A DNA stretch of 47,920 nt from Bacillota bacterium (GCA_023414875.1 JAEZMV010000010.1:1-47920), one strand, 5' to 3'; counted from the stretch's first letter, positions 33,872 through 44,117 are shown. The notes: a model not told the origin generated them from the letters alone. Program-made: numbers and translations.

Positions 33872-34035
33872 TGTGGAAAACATAATTATTACCTATTAAT
33901 ATATAGGATTGTTGATAACTTTATTTCTTATGTGGATAATATGTTATATTAAAAAATTATTATTATCTATTTTCTTTATTTTATTAACATCTAATGCTTG
34001 TTTATAATGTTAAAATCTTTATACATTCTTCCACA
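33872..34035. other. oriC: oriC, part upstream of dnaA: DnaA box cluster
   Basis: Within the 400-base rpmH-dnaA spacer: TGTGGAAAA (33872-33880, one mismatch), TGTTGATAA (33910-33918, one mismatch), TGTGGATAA (33931-33939, perfect) and TCTTCCACA (34027-34035, two mismatches). The first three share one orientation. Together with the boxes between dnaA and dnaN this gives the two-part origin known from Bacillus. The remaining spacer is AT-rich and has no gene. Confidence 0.75.
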
Positions 34036-34069
34036 TTATGATGAAAAATAAAGAAAGGCATAATAACCA

Positions 34070-34096
34070 TTGAAAATTTAATTAATTTGTTATAAT
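34070..34096 (+). promoter_or_regulatory. Promoter of dnaA
   Basis: TTGAAA (34070-34075), a 15-base spacer, TATAAT (34091-34096). The -10 is perfect but the spacer is short. DnaA boxes just upstream would allow autoregulation. Confidence 0.6.
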
Positions 34097-34128
34097 ATAT
34101 ATCTATGTGAGTATTTGTGGAGGCAATA

Positions 34129-35481
34129 ATGAAAAATTTAATTCAATCAAAATGGGATGATATTTTAAAATATCTGATTTCAGAATATGGAATAACTGAC
34201 GTATCCTATACTACCTGGTTAAAACCACTTAAAGTATACGATGTAGTTGATCATGTTATTACAATTTTGATTAACGATGAGCGTATAGGACCTCCGAGTA
34301 TCAATATCATTCGTAATAAATATGAGCTATTATTGAAAGTATCCATAGAAGAAATCATGGGTGAACCTTATGAAATCAGGTTCATTCTTCAAAGTCAGAT
34401 AGATTCTGCAGAAACTACTGTTGAGCCAGTCGTTGTTAAGAAAAAAAATAACGGACCGACTTTTTTGAATGCCAGATATACCTTTGATACCTTTGTGGTA
34501 GGCGGTAATAATGAATTTGCGAGAGCTGCCGCTTTGGCAGTTGCGGAAAATCCGGGTGAAATATATAACCCTCTTTTTATTTACGGCGGTGTCGGACTTG
34601 GTAAAACACATTTAATGCATTCCATTGCTCATTTTGTTTTGGATCAAAATCCGGATACCAAGGTTTTATATGTAACCAGTGAGAAATTTACGAATGAGCT
34701 AATTGAATCTATACAAAAGAATACAACAAATCAATTTAGGGAGAAATATCGTTCCATTGACATTCTCCTTATTGATGATATTCAATTTATAATAGGAAAA
34801 GAAAGAACTCAGGAAGAGTTTTTCCATACTTTTAATACTCTTCATGAATCAAAGAGACAAATCATCATCTCCAGTGATCGTCCTCCTAAAGAAATGCTTA
34901 CTTTAGAGGACAGGCTCCGTTCCAGATTCGAACACGGTCTTTTAGCGGACATCCAGTCACCGGATTATGAAACCCGAATGGCCATTTTAAGAAAAAAAGA
35001 AGAGCTTGATGGTCTTAAAATTGATGAAGAAGTTCTTCGCTATATAGCTACCAATATCAAATCTAATATTCGTGAGTTGGAAGGCGCATTAACTAAAATT
35101 GTTGCTTTTTCCAGATTAAAAAAGAGAGAACTCAATCTTCTTCTTGCAGAAGAAGCCCTTCAGGATATTATTTCACCAAATGAGAAAAAGGTAATAACAG
35201 CAGATTTAATAGTAGAAGTTGTAGCAGAACACCATAATATAACTCCTGCAGAGATTTATTCTAAGGATAAGAGTAGAAATATTTCATATCCTAGACAGAT
35301 TGTAATGTATCTGTGTCGCAGATTAACAGATCTTTCTGTTACTGATATCGGTAAATCTTTAGGAAACAGGGACCATTCTACTGTTCTGCACGGTTATGAC
35401 AAGGTAGCAGGTGACATAGAAAAAGATTCATCCTTACATAATACGATTGACGTTTTAATAAAGAAAATTAATCCTGATTAA
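34129..35481 (+). CDS. dnaA: Chromosomal replication initiator DnaA
   Basis: 450 residues. Domain I (about 1-85) with WLKPLKVYDV; a short linker; AAA+ domain III with Walker A GGVGLGKTHLMH and Walker B ILLIDDIQF; DNA-binding domain IV with the signature NRDHSTVLHGYDKV. I start at the ATG at 34129, with GGAGG five bases before it; an in-frame GTG at 34117 overlaps that ribosome-binding site. It opens the dnaA-dnaN-S4-recF-gyrB-gyrA block. Confidence 0.98.
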   Translation: MKNLIQSKWDDILKYLISEYGITDVSYTTWLKPLKVYDVVDHVITILINDERIGPPSINIIRNKYELLLKVSIEEIMGEPYEIRFILQSQIDSAETTVEPVVVKKKNNGPTFLNARYTFDTFVVGGNNEFARAAALAVAENPGEIYNPLFIYGGVGLGKTHLMHSIAHFVLDQNPDTKVLYVTSEKFTNELIESIQKNTTNQFREKYRSIDILLIDDIQFIIGKERTQEEFFHTFNTLHESKRQIIISSDRPPKEMLTLEDRLRSRFEHGLLADIQSPDYETRMAILRKKEELDGLKIDEEVLRYIATNIKSNIRELEGALTKIVAFSRLKKRELNLLLAEEALQDIISPNEKKVITADLIVEVVAEHHNITPAEIYSKDKSRNISYPRQIVMYLCRRLTDLSVTDIGKSLGNRDHSTVLHGYDKVAGDIEKDSSLHNTIDVLIKKINPD

Positions 35482-35741
35482 AGCAGTTTATAAGTCCGTT
35501 GATATTTGGTTGATAAAACGTTGATATTCTGTTTATAAATACATTTACAAAATATGTATATTATAATTAGTAAATTACTCCACATACATAAACTAATTTA
35601 TTTACATGGTTATCTATGGCTGTAAACCTTGATTCTTAAGCTAGGAAAGCAGATATCAACAAATAAACAACGCTTATTAATAATATTACTAAGAATCTAT
35701 TATATATTTATATATTTAAAGCGAAGGGAGTTTATACACAG
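35482..35741. other. oriC: oriC, part between dnaA and dnaN: DnaA boxes and AT-rich unwinding region
   Basis: DnaA box variants: GGTTGATAA (35508-35516), ATATCAACA (35653-35661) and TTATACACA (35732-35740), plus weaker ones near 35496, 35519 and 35576. A stretch of almost only A and T runs from about 35673 to 35720 and is the best candidate for the unwinding element. The last box ends one base before the dnaN start codon. Confidence 0.7.
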
Positions 35742-36851
35742 ATGAAAATCCAATGTCAAAAATCGGATCTTTTAAATAGTGTTAATATTGTATTGAAAGC
35801 AGTACCCGTGAAATCAACTATGCCTATATTAGAATGTTTAATTATTGAAGCCACTGATCAATGTATTAAGCTAATCGCAAATGATATGGAGCTGGGAATT
35901 GAAACTCTGGTAAAGGGAAACGTAATAGAAACAGGTATAGTAGCTTTAAATGCAAAAGTTTTTTCAGAGATTGTTCGAAGGCTCCCGGAAAATGAAGTAA
36001 GTATTGCAACAGATTCAAACTATATGACTGAAATTATTTGTGAAAAAGCTAAGTTTGCAATTTCAGGTAGATCAGGTGAAGAGTTTCCTTCTCTTCCAAA
36101 GATAGAAAAAGAAAACGCAGTCATTATATCCCAGTTTACTCTGAAGGAAGTAATCAGACAGACCGTATTTTCAATTTCAGATAATGAAAGTAATAAAATA
36201 ATGACAGGTGAGCTGTTTGAGATTAATAAGAATGAATTGAGGGTAATATCCTTAGATGGACATAGAATTTCTATTCGTAAAATATATTTGAAGGATTCCT
36301 ATGAAGATAGAAAGGTAATAGTACCAGGTAAGACATTGAATGAAATAAGTAAGATATTATCAGGAGAGGCTTCCTCTCTGGTGCATATTTTCTTTACAGA
36401 TAAGCATGCATTATTTGAGTTTGATGATACTGTAGTATTAACCAGATTAATTGAGGGGGAATATTACAGAATTGATCAGATGCTTTCCAGTGATTACGAA
36501 ACGAAAGTGACAATTAATAAAAAAGAACTTCAAAATTGTATTGAAAGAGCTTCGTTATTAATTCGTGAGACAGATAAAAAACCTATCATTATTGATATTA
36601 AAAATAATAACTTTGAGTTAAAAATTAATACAGCAATCGGATCTATGAATGAAGAAATCGATATCATACTTGAAGGAAAGGATATTATCATTGGCTTTAA
36701 TCCAAAATTCCTTCTGGATGCTTTACGTGTTATTGATGATGAGACAGTAGATATTTATTTGATTAATGCAAAGGCTCCATGTTTTATCCGTGATAAGGAT
36801 CAGTCATACATTTATTTAATTTTACCTGTAAATATTAATGTTATGGCATAG
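35742..36851 (+). CDS. dnaN: DNA polymerase III subunit beta (sliding clamp)
   Basis: 369 residues, normal length. Three clamp folds; recognisable segments are MPILECLIIEA, ISGRSGEEFPSLP and LDGHRISIRK. The C-terminus ends in a clamp-typical ILPVN segment. AAGGGAG is the ribosome-binding site, separated from the ATG by a DnaA box sequence, an arrangement that could let DnaA affect dnaN expression. Confidence 0.97.
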   Translation: MKIQCQKSDLLNSVNIVLKAVPVKSTMPILECLIIEATDQCIKLIANDMELGIETLVKGNVIETGIVALNAKVFSEIVRRLPENEVSIATDSNYMTEIICEKAKFAISGRSGEEFPSLPKIEKENAVIISQFTLKEVIRQTVFSISDNESNKIMTGELFEINKNELRVISLDGHRISIRKIYLKDSYEDRKVIVPGKTLNEISKILSGEASSLVHIFFTDKHALFEFDDTVVLTRLIEGEYYRIDQMLSSDYETKVTINKKELQNCIERASLLIRETDKKPIIIDIKNNNFELKINTAIGSMNEEIDIILEGKDIIIGFNPKFLLDALRVIDDETVDIYLINAKAPCFIRDKDQSYIYLILPVNINVMA

Positions 36852-36907
36852 CATTTACAATTGACTGATATCAGAAATTGTAAGATTAGCTGAAAGGAAG
36901 TAGGAGA

Positions 36908-37117
36908 ATGCATCAAATTAAATTAAGAGAAGAATATATTAAGCTGGGACAGGCATTAAAAGCTGCAGGGCTTGTTGATTCCGGCGTAGATGCTAAAATT
37001 GAAATTGTTGAGGGTCAGGTTAAAGTAAATGGGGTTGTAGAGGTACAAAGAGGAAAGAAACTCCATGATGGTGACATTGTTGAATATCAGGGAGAACAGA
37101 TTCAAATTATAAAATAA
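36908..37117 (+). CDS. S4 domain RNA-binding protein (YaaA/RlbA type)
   Basis: 69 residues, a single S4 domain: LGQALKAAGLVDSG, then VKVNGVVEVQRGKKLHDGDIVEY. This small gene always sits between dnaN and recF in clostridia and bacilli. It is associated with ribosome assembly in Bacillus; direct function is uncertain. Confidence 0.93.
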   Translation: MHQIKLREEYIKLGQALKAAGLVDSGVDAKIEIVEGQVKVNGVVEVQRGKKLHDGDIVEYQGEQIQIIK

Positions 37118-37172
37118 ATCATATTTATTTTATTACTATAAAATTGATGCTAAAGGAAATGTTGGTGCTAAT

Positions 37173-38258
37173 ATGATTGTAAAGTCATTAGAATTAAAAG
37201 ATTATCGCAATTACAGTAATCTTAGCATGCAATTTTCCAGTGGGACAAATATATTGTATGGAGAAAATGCTCAGGGAAAAACGAATATTCTTGAGGCAAT
37301 TTATATTTGTGGAACCACAAAATCCCATAGAGGAAGCAAAGATAAAGAAATAATCATGTTTCATGAGGAAGAAGCTCATGTCAGAGTTATACTTGAGAAG
37401 AACCAGATTTCACATAAATTAGACTTGCATTTGAAGAAGAATAAAGCAAAGGGTGTTGCCATAGACGGAATCCCGATAAAAAGACAAGGTGAAATATTTG
37501 GAATGCTTAACCTTGTGTTTTTTTCGCCGGAGGATCTATATATAATAAAAAACGGTCCCGGTGAAAGAAGGAGGTTTTTGGATTTAGAACTTTGCCAGCT
37601 TGATAAAATATATTTAAATCATCTGACAAACTATAATAAAGTTCTAGCACAGCGTAACAACTTACTGAAACAAATAAGTTTTAATAGAAGTTTATTGGAT
37701 ACACTATATGTATGGGATGAAAAGCTGATGGAATATGGCCGTAAAATTATTGAAACAAGAGATAATTTTATTATGAGGCTGAATGAATTAGTGTTTGGAA
37801 TACATAAGAAACTTACCGGTGGGAAGGAAGAATTATTTCTTCAATATGAGCCAAATGTAATAATAAAGGATTTTGAAGGAAAATTAAAAAAATCCCTAGA
37901 AAGAGATTTAAGTTTGAAGATGACCAATGTAGGTCCTCATAGAGATGATCTTAGCTTTATGTTAGGTGATGTTGATATACGAAAATACGGATCACAGGGT
38001 CAGCAGCGTACAGCTGCATTATCTTGTAAGCTTGCAGAAATAGATTTAGTAAAAGCAGTAATAAAGGAAAATCCCATTCTTTTACTGGATGATGTTCTTT
38101 CGGAATTAGATAGACAGAGACAAACACATTTGTTAAACAGCATTGGAGATCTTCAAACAATCATTACTTGTACCGGGTTAGAAGAGTTTATTAATCATAG
38201 ATTTGAATATAATAAGATTTTTCATGTGGTAAATGGAACTGTTATCAATGATAATTAA
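37173..38258 (+). CDS. recF: DNA replication and repair protein RecF
   Basis: 361 residues. SMC-like ATPase that helps load RecA at gaps. Walker A GENAQGKTNILEAIY at about 30-44; signature region GSQGQQRTAALSCKLAE; Walker B PILLLDDVLSELD. Its start is 55 bases after the S4 gene. Confidence 0.97.
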   Translation: MIVKSLELKDYRNYSNLSMQFSSGTNILYGENAQGKTNILEAIYICGTTKSHRGSKDKEIIMFHEEEAHVRVILEKNQISHKLDLHLKKNKAKGVAIDGIPIKRQGEIFGMLNLVFFSPEDLYIIKNGPGERRRFLDLELCQLDKIYLNHLTNYNKVLAQRNNLLKQISFNRSLLDTLYVWDEKLMEYGRKIIETRDNFIMRLNELVFGIHKKLTGGKEELFLQYEPNVIIKDFEGKLKKSLERDLSLKMTNVGPHRDDLSFMLGDVDIRKYGSQGQQRTAALSCKLAEIDLVKAVIKENPILLLDDVLSELDRQRQTHLLNSIGDLQTIITCTGLEEFINHRFEYNKIFHVVNGTVINDN

Positions 38259-38319
38259 TTATTGAATGATAAAATAAAGATATAATTACCAAAAAAATTG
38301 ATAATTATTTCTCAAAGAA

Positions 38320-38361
38320 ATGGAGGTTATACCTCCAAAAAAACTGGAGGATTTTATATGA
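38320..38361 (+). CDS. Possible gyrB leader peptide overlapping alternative hairpins
   Basis: ATG at 38320 opens a 13-codon frame (MEVIPPKKLEDFI) whose TGA overlaps the gyrB ATG. The same bases hold TGGAGGT (38321-38327) pairing with ACCTCCA (38331-38337) in a 7-bp hairpin, while CCTCCA (38332-38337) can instead pair with TGGAGG (38345-38350), the gyrB ribosome-binding site. Only one pairing can form at a time. No good ribosome-binding site precedes the small frame, so its translation is doubtful; the pairing potential is directly visible. Confidence 0.35.
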   Translation: MEVIPPKKLEDFI

Positions 38362-40268
38362 GTAATGATTACGGTGCAGAACAAATTCAAATATTAGAAG
38401 GTTTGGAGGCGGTTAGAAAACGGCCTGGTATGTACATTGGCTCAACATCTTCCAAAGGTTTACATCATCTGGTTTATGAAATTGTAGATAATGCAGTGGA
38501 TGAGGCATTAGCCGGCTATTGCGATACAATTATTGTAACAATTAATGAGGATAATTCCATTACAGTAATTGATAATGGTCGAGGAATCCCGGTAGGAATT
38601 AATCAGAAAAAAGGTATCTCATCAGTAGAAGTAGTTTTCACCATTCTTCATGCCGGCGGTAAATTCGGCGGTGGAGGATATAAGGTATCCGGAGGATTAC
38701 ACGGTGTAGGAGCTTCAGTAGTAAATGCTTTATCTGAATGGCTTACAGTAGATATCTGTGTAGAAGGAAAAAAATATTTTCAAAGATATGAGAGAGGTAA
38801 AGCTATAAATCGTCTCCAAGAGGTTGGAGATACTGATCAAAGAGGAACTACAGTTACATTTTTACCCGATAAGGAAATATTTGAAGAAACCGTATATGAT
38901 TATGAGATATTAAAACAAAGACTTCGTGAAATGGCTTTCTTAACAAAGAATATTAAAATTATTTTACGAGATAAACGGGAAGAAGTAGTGAAAGAAAAGG
39001 AATTTCATTATGCCGGTGGTATCAAGGAATATGTAGAATATCTGAACCGTCATAAGGATCCGCTATATTCCGATATTATTTATTGTGAAGGTCAAAGAGA
39101 TAGTGTATATGTTGAAGTTGCTTTACAGCATAACAATTCTTATACAGAAGGTGTTTACAGTTTTGTAAATAATATTACTACACCAGAGGGGGGAACACAT
39201 CTAGCCGGATTTAAAAATGCAATCACAAAAACCTTTAATGATTATGCTAGAAATATGAAATTTCTTAAAGAAAGTGATGCGAACCTTTCCGGTGAAGATA
39301 TCAGAGAAGGGTTAACAGCTATTATCAGTATTAAGATTCCTGAGCCTCAGTTTGAAGGACAGACAAAGCAAAAGCTGGGTAACAGTGAGGCAAGAGGAGC
39401 GGTAGACAGTATCGTAAGTGAACAATTGACCTATTTTCTGGAACAGAATCCTCAGGTTGCAAGAATGATCTGTGAAAAATCAGTAATGGCGCAAAGAGCG
39501 AGAGATGCAGCTAGAAAAGCTCGAGATTTAACAAGAAGAAAAACTGCATTAGAAGGTACAAGCTTACCAGGTAAATTAGCAGATTGCTCCGATAAGGATC
39601 CATCAAAATGCGAAATATATATAGTTGAGGGAGATTCTGCGGGAGGTTCAGCAAAAACAGCACGTTCCAGGGCAACTCAGGCGATATTACCTTTAAGAGG
39701 TAAGATACTTAATGTAGAAAAATCAAGGCTTGATAAAATATTGGTCAATAATGAGATTAGAGCAATGATAACAGCATTTGGTACAAGTATTTCGGATGAT
39801 TTCGATATCACAAAATTGCGTTATCACAAAATAATCATTATGACGGATGCGGACGTTGATGGTGCGCATATAAGCACATTACTACTTACTTTCTTATACC
39901 GTTTTATGCCGGAATTGATTAAACAGGGATATGTATATATGGCTCAACCTCCTCTTTACAAGGTTGAAAAAAATAAAACAGTTCGATATGCTTACAGTGA
40001 TGATGAGTTAAATCAGATACTCACAGAGTTAGGCAGAGACGGTAATAATAAAATACAAAGATATAAAGGTCTTGGTGAAATGGATGCGGAGCAGCTATGG
40101 GAGACTACTATGGATCCGGAACGAAGAATACTTCTTCGTGTAACCATGGATGAGGAAGAATCTTCCGAAATTGATCTTACCTTTACCACACTAATGGGTG
40201 ATAAGGTAGAACCAAGAAGGGAATTCATTGAAGCTAATGCAAAATATGTTAAGAATCTGGATATTTAA
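38358..40268 (+). CDS. gyrB: DNA gyrase subunit B
   Basis: 636 residues. ATPase subunit of gyrase. GHKL ATPase domain with EIVDNAVDEALAGYC, DNGRGIP and GGKFGGGGYKVSGGLHGVG; TOPRIM domain with EGDSAGGSAK and DADVDGAHI; C-terminal IQRYKGLGEM. I start at the ATG giving MSNDYGAEQIQ, with GGAGG seven bases before it; an in-frame extension of 20 residues upstream runs through the leader hairpins and is not expected in GyrB. The leader may control translation (see the separate entry). Confidence 0.98.
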   Translation: MSNDYGAEQIQILEGLEAVRKRPGMYIGSTSSKGLHHLVYEIVDNAVDEALAGYCDTIIVTINEDNSITVIDNGRGIPVGINQKKGISSVEVVFTILHAGGKFGGGGYKVSGGLHGVGASVVNALSEWLTVDICVEGKKYFQRYERGKAINRLQEVGDTDQRGTTVTFLPDKEIFEETVYDYEILKQRLREMAFLTKNIKIILRDKREEVVKEKEFHYAGGIKEYVEYLNRHKDPLYSDIIYCEGQRDSVYVEVALQHNNSYTEGVYSFVNNITTPEGGTHLAGFKNAITKTFNDYARNMKFLKESDANLSGEDIREGLTAIISIKIPEPQFEGQTKQKLGNSEARGAVDSIVSEQLTYFLEQNPQVARMICEKSVMAQRARDAARKARDLTRRKTALEGTSLPGKLADCSDKDPSKCEIYIVEGDSAGGSAKTARSRATQAILPLRGKILNVEKSRLDKILVNNEIRAMITAFGTSISDDFDITKLRYHKIIIMTDADVDGAHISTLLLTFLYRFMPELIKQGYVYMAQPPLYKVEKNKTVRYAYSDDELNQILTELGRDGNNKIQRYKGLGEMDAEQLWETTMDPERRILLRVTMDEEESSEIDLTFTTLMGDKVEPRREFIEANAKYVKNLDI

Positions 40269-40401
40269 AAGGTCCGGAGACCAAAGAGAATTTACAAGAT
40301 GAATTGGTTATCCAATTTACTTGTTATTTATAAAGTACGGACATCTGAGAATACAAGGATAAATTAGTAATTCCCGGAACAGATTGAACGGAGGAAATGA
40401 A

Positions 40402-43050
40402 ATGGATGAGAATATCTTCGATAAGGTGCATGACGTCGATCTAAGAAAAACAATGGAAACGTCCTATATCGATTATGCCATGTCGGTAATTGCCGCCCGA
40501 GCTCTGCCAGACGTAAGGGATGGTTTAAAGCCGGTACAAAGAAGAATTTTATATGCAATGATAGAGTTGAATAATGGACCGGACAAACCGCATCGTAAAT
40601 GTGCGCGTATTGTCGGTGATACCATGGGTAAGTACCATCCTCACGGTGATAGTTCTATTTATGAGGCTTTGGTTAAGCTTGCACAGGATTTCTCTACCAG
40701 ATATCCTCTGATAGATGGTCATGGAAACTTTGGTTCAGTTGACGGTGACGGAGCTGCTGCGATGCGTTATACAGAGGCACGTCTAAGTAAGATTTCCATG
40801 GAAATGCTGTCAGATATCAATAAAGATACCGTTAACTTTTCCCCGAACTTTGATGAAACAGAAAAAGAGCCGGATGTATTACCATCCAGATATCCGAATT
40901 TATTAGTAAACGGAACCTCAGGAATTGCTGTAGGTATGGCGACCAATATTCCTCCTCACAATTTGCGTGAGGTTATCAATGGTGTCCTTAAAATAATTAA
41001 TAATCATATCGAAGAAGACAGAGAAACCGATATTGAAGAATTATTGCAAATTGTTAAAGGACCTGATTTTCCGACCGGAGCAGAGATTCTTGGGACAACC
41101 GGAATCAATGAGGCATATCGTACAGGTAGGGGTAAAATACGGGTACGTGCTGTTACAGATATTGAACCCATGGCAAACGGAAAGAACCGAATCGTAGTAA
41201 CGGAGCTTCCGTATATGGTTAACAAGGCTCGTCTAATTGAGAAAATAGCAGAGCTAGTTAAGGATAAGAAAATTGATGGAATAACCGAATTGCGTGATGA
41301 GTCTGATCGTACCGGTATGAGAATAGCAATTGAGCTTAGAAGAGACGTTAATGCGAATGTCATTTTAAATCAATTATACAAGCACACCCAATTACAGGAT
41401 ACCTTCGGTGTTATCATGCTGGCACTTGTTAATAATGAACCTCGTGTTCTAAATCTGTATCAAATGCTGGATTATTACCTGCAGCATCAGAAGGAAGTTG
41501 TAACCAGACGTACCAAATACGATTTAAATAAAGCAGAAGAGCGGGCTCATATTTTACAGGGATTATTGATTGCGCTCGATAATATTGATGAAGTAATTGC
41601 AATTATTCGTTCTTCTCAAAATGGTGGAATTGCAAAGGAACGACTGATTGAACGTTTTGAACTTTCCGATCCACAGGCTCAGGCAATCATTGACATGAGA
41701 CTGAGAGCATTGACCGGTTTGGAGAGAGAAAGACTTGAGAATGAATATGCTGAGCTTATGGCAAAGATTGCAGAATTCAAAGCGATACTTGCTGATGAAA
41801 AACTTCTGCTTGGTGTCATAAGGGATGAAATAACAGTTATTCGTGATAAATATGGTGATGAAAGAAGAACCTCCATTGGCTTTGATGAATTTGATATTTC
41901 TATGGAGGATCTGATACCAAATGAAATTACCGTAATTGCGATGACAAGACTGGGATATATTAAGCGTATGACAATTGATAATTTCAAGAGTCAGCATAGG
42001 GGTGGTAAAGGAATTAAGGGAATGCAAACCATTGAAGAGGATTTTATCGAAGATCTCTTAATGACAACAAATCATCACTATATTATGTTCTTTACGAATA
42101 AGGGTAGGGTTTACAGACTCAAGGCTTATGAGATTCCGGAATCCGGAAGGACAGCCAGAGGTACTGCAATTGTTAACCTACTTCAATTGTTGCCAGAAGA
42201 ACGGATTACTGCAATTATTCCTTTAAAGGAATATCAAAATGACCGATTCCTGTTTATGGCAACCCAAAATGGTATTGTTAAGAAAACCCCGATTAGGGAT
42301 TATGAGAATATTAGAAAATCCGGTCTACAGGCAATCAGTTTAAGAGAAGATGATGAACTGATTGAAGTAAAATCGACGAACCATTTGAAGGATATCTTTT
42401 TAGTAACCAAGAACGGTATGTGCATCCGTTTTAATGAGCGAGATGTAAGACCTACCGGAAGAACCTCAATGGGTGTTATCGGTATGACCTTAACCGGAGA
42501 TGATCAAATTGTAGGAATGCAGCTCAATACGCAAGGTCAGTACCTCCTTTTCGTATCAGAAAATGGTATGGGAAAACGTACCGAGATGGAAGAGTTCACA
42601 GTACAACGACGTGGTGGTAAGGGTGTAAAATGCTATAAGATTACAGAAAAGACCGGTGATGTAGTAGGCGTTAAGGCTGTAAATGAAGAGAATGAAGTTA
42701 TTCTTATTACAACAGAAGGAATCATTATACGCTTAATGGTAAGTGATATCTCTGTACTTGGGCGTATCACCTCTGGAGTGAAGCTAATCTCAATTGATAC
42801 AGATACTGACATAAAGGTTGCAAGCTTTGCGAAGGTAAAGGAAAGCAATACCGCTACCTCCGAAGATGACATTCTTAAGAATCTTGAAAAAGAACTCGAT
42901 GAAGAGAATGTTATCATAGAAACTGCAGATCTGCCCGAAGGCGAATTTGATGATTATGATGAATTAAACGATGGACAGGTAGAGATTAAGGAATCTTATG
43001 AAGATCAGGTAGTAAAAGAGGATTCCGAGGAAGAACACGGGGAAGAGTAA
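40402..43050 (+). CDS. gyrA: DNA gyrase subunit A
   Basis: 882 residues. Breakage-reunion subunit: catalytic Tyr123 in AAMRYTEARL; the quinolone-determining region around residues 80-88 reads HPHGDSSIYEA, the usual susceptible-type sequence. The C-terminal beta-pinwheel holds a GyrA box QRRGGKG and a second variant HRGGKG, followed by an acidic tail of about 60 residues rich in Glu and Asp. GGAGG lies seven bases before the chosen ATG; a TTG six codons upstream is rejected. Lies 133 bases after gyrB. Confidence 0.98.
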   Translation: MDENIFDKVHDVDLRKTMETSYIDYAMSVIAARALPDVRDGLKPVQRRILYAMIELNNGPDKPHRKCARIVGDTMGKYHPHGDSSIYEALVKLAQDFSTRYPLIDGHGNFGSVDGDGAAAMRYTEARLSKISMEMLSDINKDTVNFSPNFDETEKEPDVLPSRYPNLLVNGTSGIAVGMATNIPPHNLREVINGVLKIINNHIEEDRETDIEELLQIVKGPDFPTGAEILGTTGINEAYRTGRGKIRVRAVTDIEPMANGKNRIVVTELPYMVNKARLIEKIAELVKDKKIDGITELRDESDRTGMRIAIELRRDVNANVILNQLYKHTQLQDTFGVIMLALVNNEPRVLNLYQMLDYYLQHQKEVVTRRTKYDLNKAEERAHILQGLLIALDNIDEVIAIIRSSQNGGIAKERLIERFELSDPQAQAIIDMRLRALTGLERERLENEYAELMAKIAEFKAILADEKLLLGVIRDEITVIRDKYGDERRTSIGFDEFDISMEDLIPNEITVIAMTRLGYIKRMTIDNFKSQHRGGKGIKGMQTIEEDFIEDLLMTTNHHYIMFFTNKGRVYRLKAYEIPESGRTARGTAIVNLLQLLPEERITAIIPLKEYQNDRFLFMATQNGIVKKTPIRDYENIRKSGLQAISLREDDELIEVKSTNHLKDIFLVTKNGMCIRFNERDVRPTGRTSMGVIGMTLTGDDQIVGMQLNTQGQYLLFVSENGMGKRTEMEEFTVQRRGGKGVKCYKITEKTGDVVGVKAVNEENEVILITTEGIIIRLMVSDISVLGRITSGVKLISIDTDTDIKVASFAKVKESNTATSEDDILKNLEKELDEENVIIETADLPEGEFDDYDELNDGQVEIKESYEDQVVKEDSEEEHGEE

Positions 43051-43210
43051 TCATTTAGGAAACCTGAAGAAAGTTTATAGTAATAATAATTTTACGGAGT
43101 AAGAATAATTTATATCTAAGGCAAATTCTTTGGAAGGATAAACAAAGGAACAACTTTCATATTGTCAGAAGAAGAATTAGTATAAAAGATTATCCCTATA
43201 AGGAGTTATC

Positions 43211-44053
43211 ATGCGATATTTACACACGGATGAGATTATTAAAAACATAAAAGAAATGTGCATTGAAGCCAACTATAAGTTGGCTTCTGATGTAGAGGAG
43301 CGTGTTAGGGGAGCAATTGAAAAAGAATCCTCGGTACTTGGTAAACAAATCCTAAATCAGCTTGGAGAGAATCTTGATATTGCCGCAGAGGATTCCATAC
43401 CAATATGTCAGGATACCGGTATGGCAATCATTTTTATAAGATTGGGACAACAGGTTCATATCGAGGGAATGGAGCTAGAGGATGCTATCAATGAAGGTAT
43501 CCGTCAGGGTTATCAGGAGGGATATCTTAGAAAATCCGTCGTATCCGATCCGCTTCTTCGTAATAATACAAAGGATAATACTCCGGGCATTATTCATTAT
43601 GAAATTGTTCCGGGAGATCAGTTGGAGATTACAGTTGCACCAAAGGGCTTTGGAAGTGAAAATATGAGCCGGGTCTATATGCTAAAACCTTCGGATGGTG
43701 AAGAAGGGGTAAAACAGGCAGTACTTGAGACTGTACGTCTGGCCGGACCCAATGCCTGCCCGCCGATTGTAGTTGGAGTGGGTATCGGAGGCAGCTTTGA
43801 GAAAAGCACACTTTTGTCTAAAAAGGCACTGGCTAGGAGTATGAATCAATCCTCAAAACTGGAACATATTCGCAGATTAGAAGAAGACCTTCTGAAAGAA
43901 ATTAATCAGTTAGGGATAGGGCCGGGAGGTTTTGGAGGTATAATCACAGCTCTCGGAGTCAATATTGAAACCTATCCAACCCATATTGCTGGATTGCCGG
44001 TAGCTGTTAATATCTGTTGTCATGTAAACCGTCATGTCACCAGGAGGCTATAA
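43211..44053 (+). CDS. Class I fumarate hydratase, alpha subunit
   Basis: 280 residues, two-subunit (anaerobe) form of the oxygen-sensitive 4Fe-4S fumarase. Cluster cysteines fit PICQDTG, GPNACPP and ICCH. It also contains GIGGSFEKSTLLSKKAL and the GIGPGGFGG loop. Interconverts fumarate and malate. L-tartrate dehydratase is a close relative and cannot be excluded from sequence alone, though the sequence looks more like fumarase to me. Forms an operon with the beta subunit 64 bases downstream. Confidence 0.88.
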   Translation: MRYLHTDEIIKNIKEMCIEANYKLASDVEERVRGAIEKESSVLGKQILNQLGENLDIAAEDSIPICQDTGMAIIFIRLGQQVHIEGMELEDAINEGIRQGYQEGYLRKSVVSDPLLRNNTKDNTPGIIHYEIVPGDQLEITVAPKGFGSENMSRVYMLKPSDGEEGVKQAVLETVRLAGPNACPPIVVGVGIGGSFEKSTLLSKKALARSMNQSSKLEHIRRLEEDLLKEINQLGIGPGGFGGIITALGVNIETYPTHIAGLPVAVNICCHVNRHVTRRL

Positions 44054-44117
44054 ATAAATCCGAAAGATAAGCAAGCGATTAATAAAATGGTTTTTATTTG
44101 GGAAGGATAAGATTAAT

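Noticed and set aside
38298..38357. N-terminal extension of GyrB by 20 residues
   Set aside because: Runs through the leader hairpins; GGAGG is correctly placed for the ATG at 38358.
41563..42027. Long minus-strand readings across gyrA
   Set aside because: Antisense shadows of gyrA, without ribosome-binding sites or protein-like composition.
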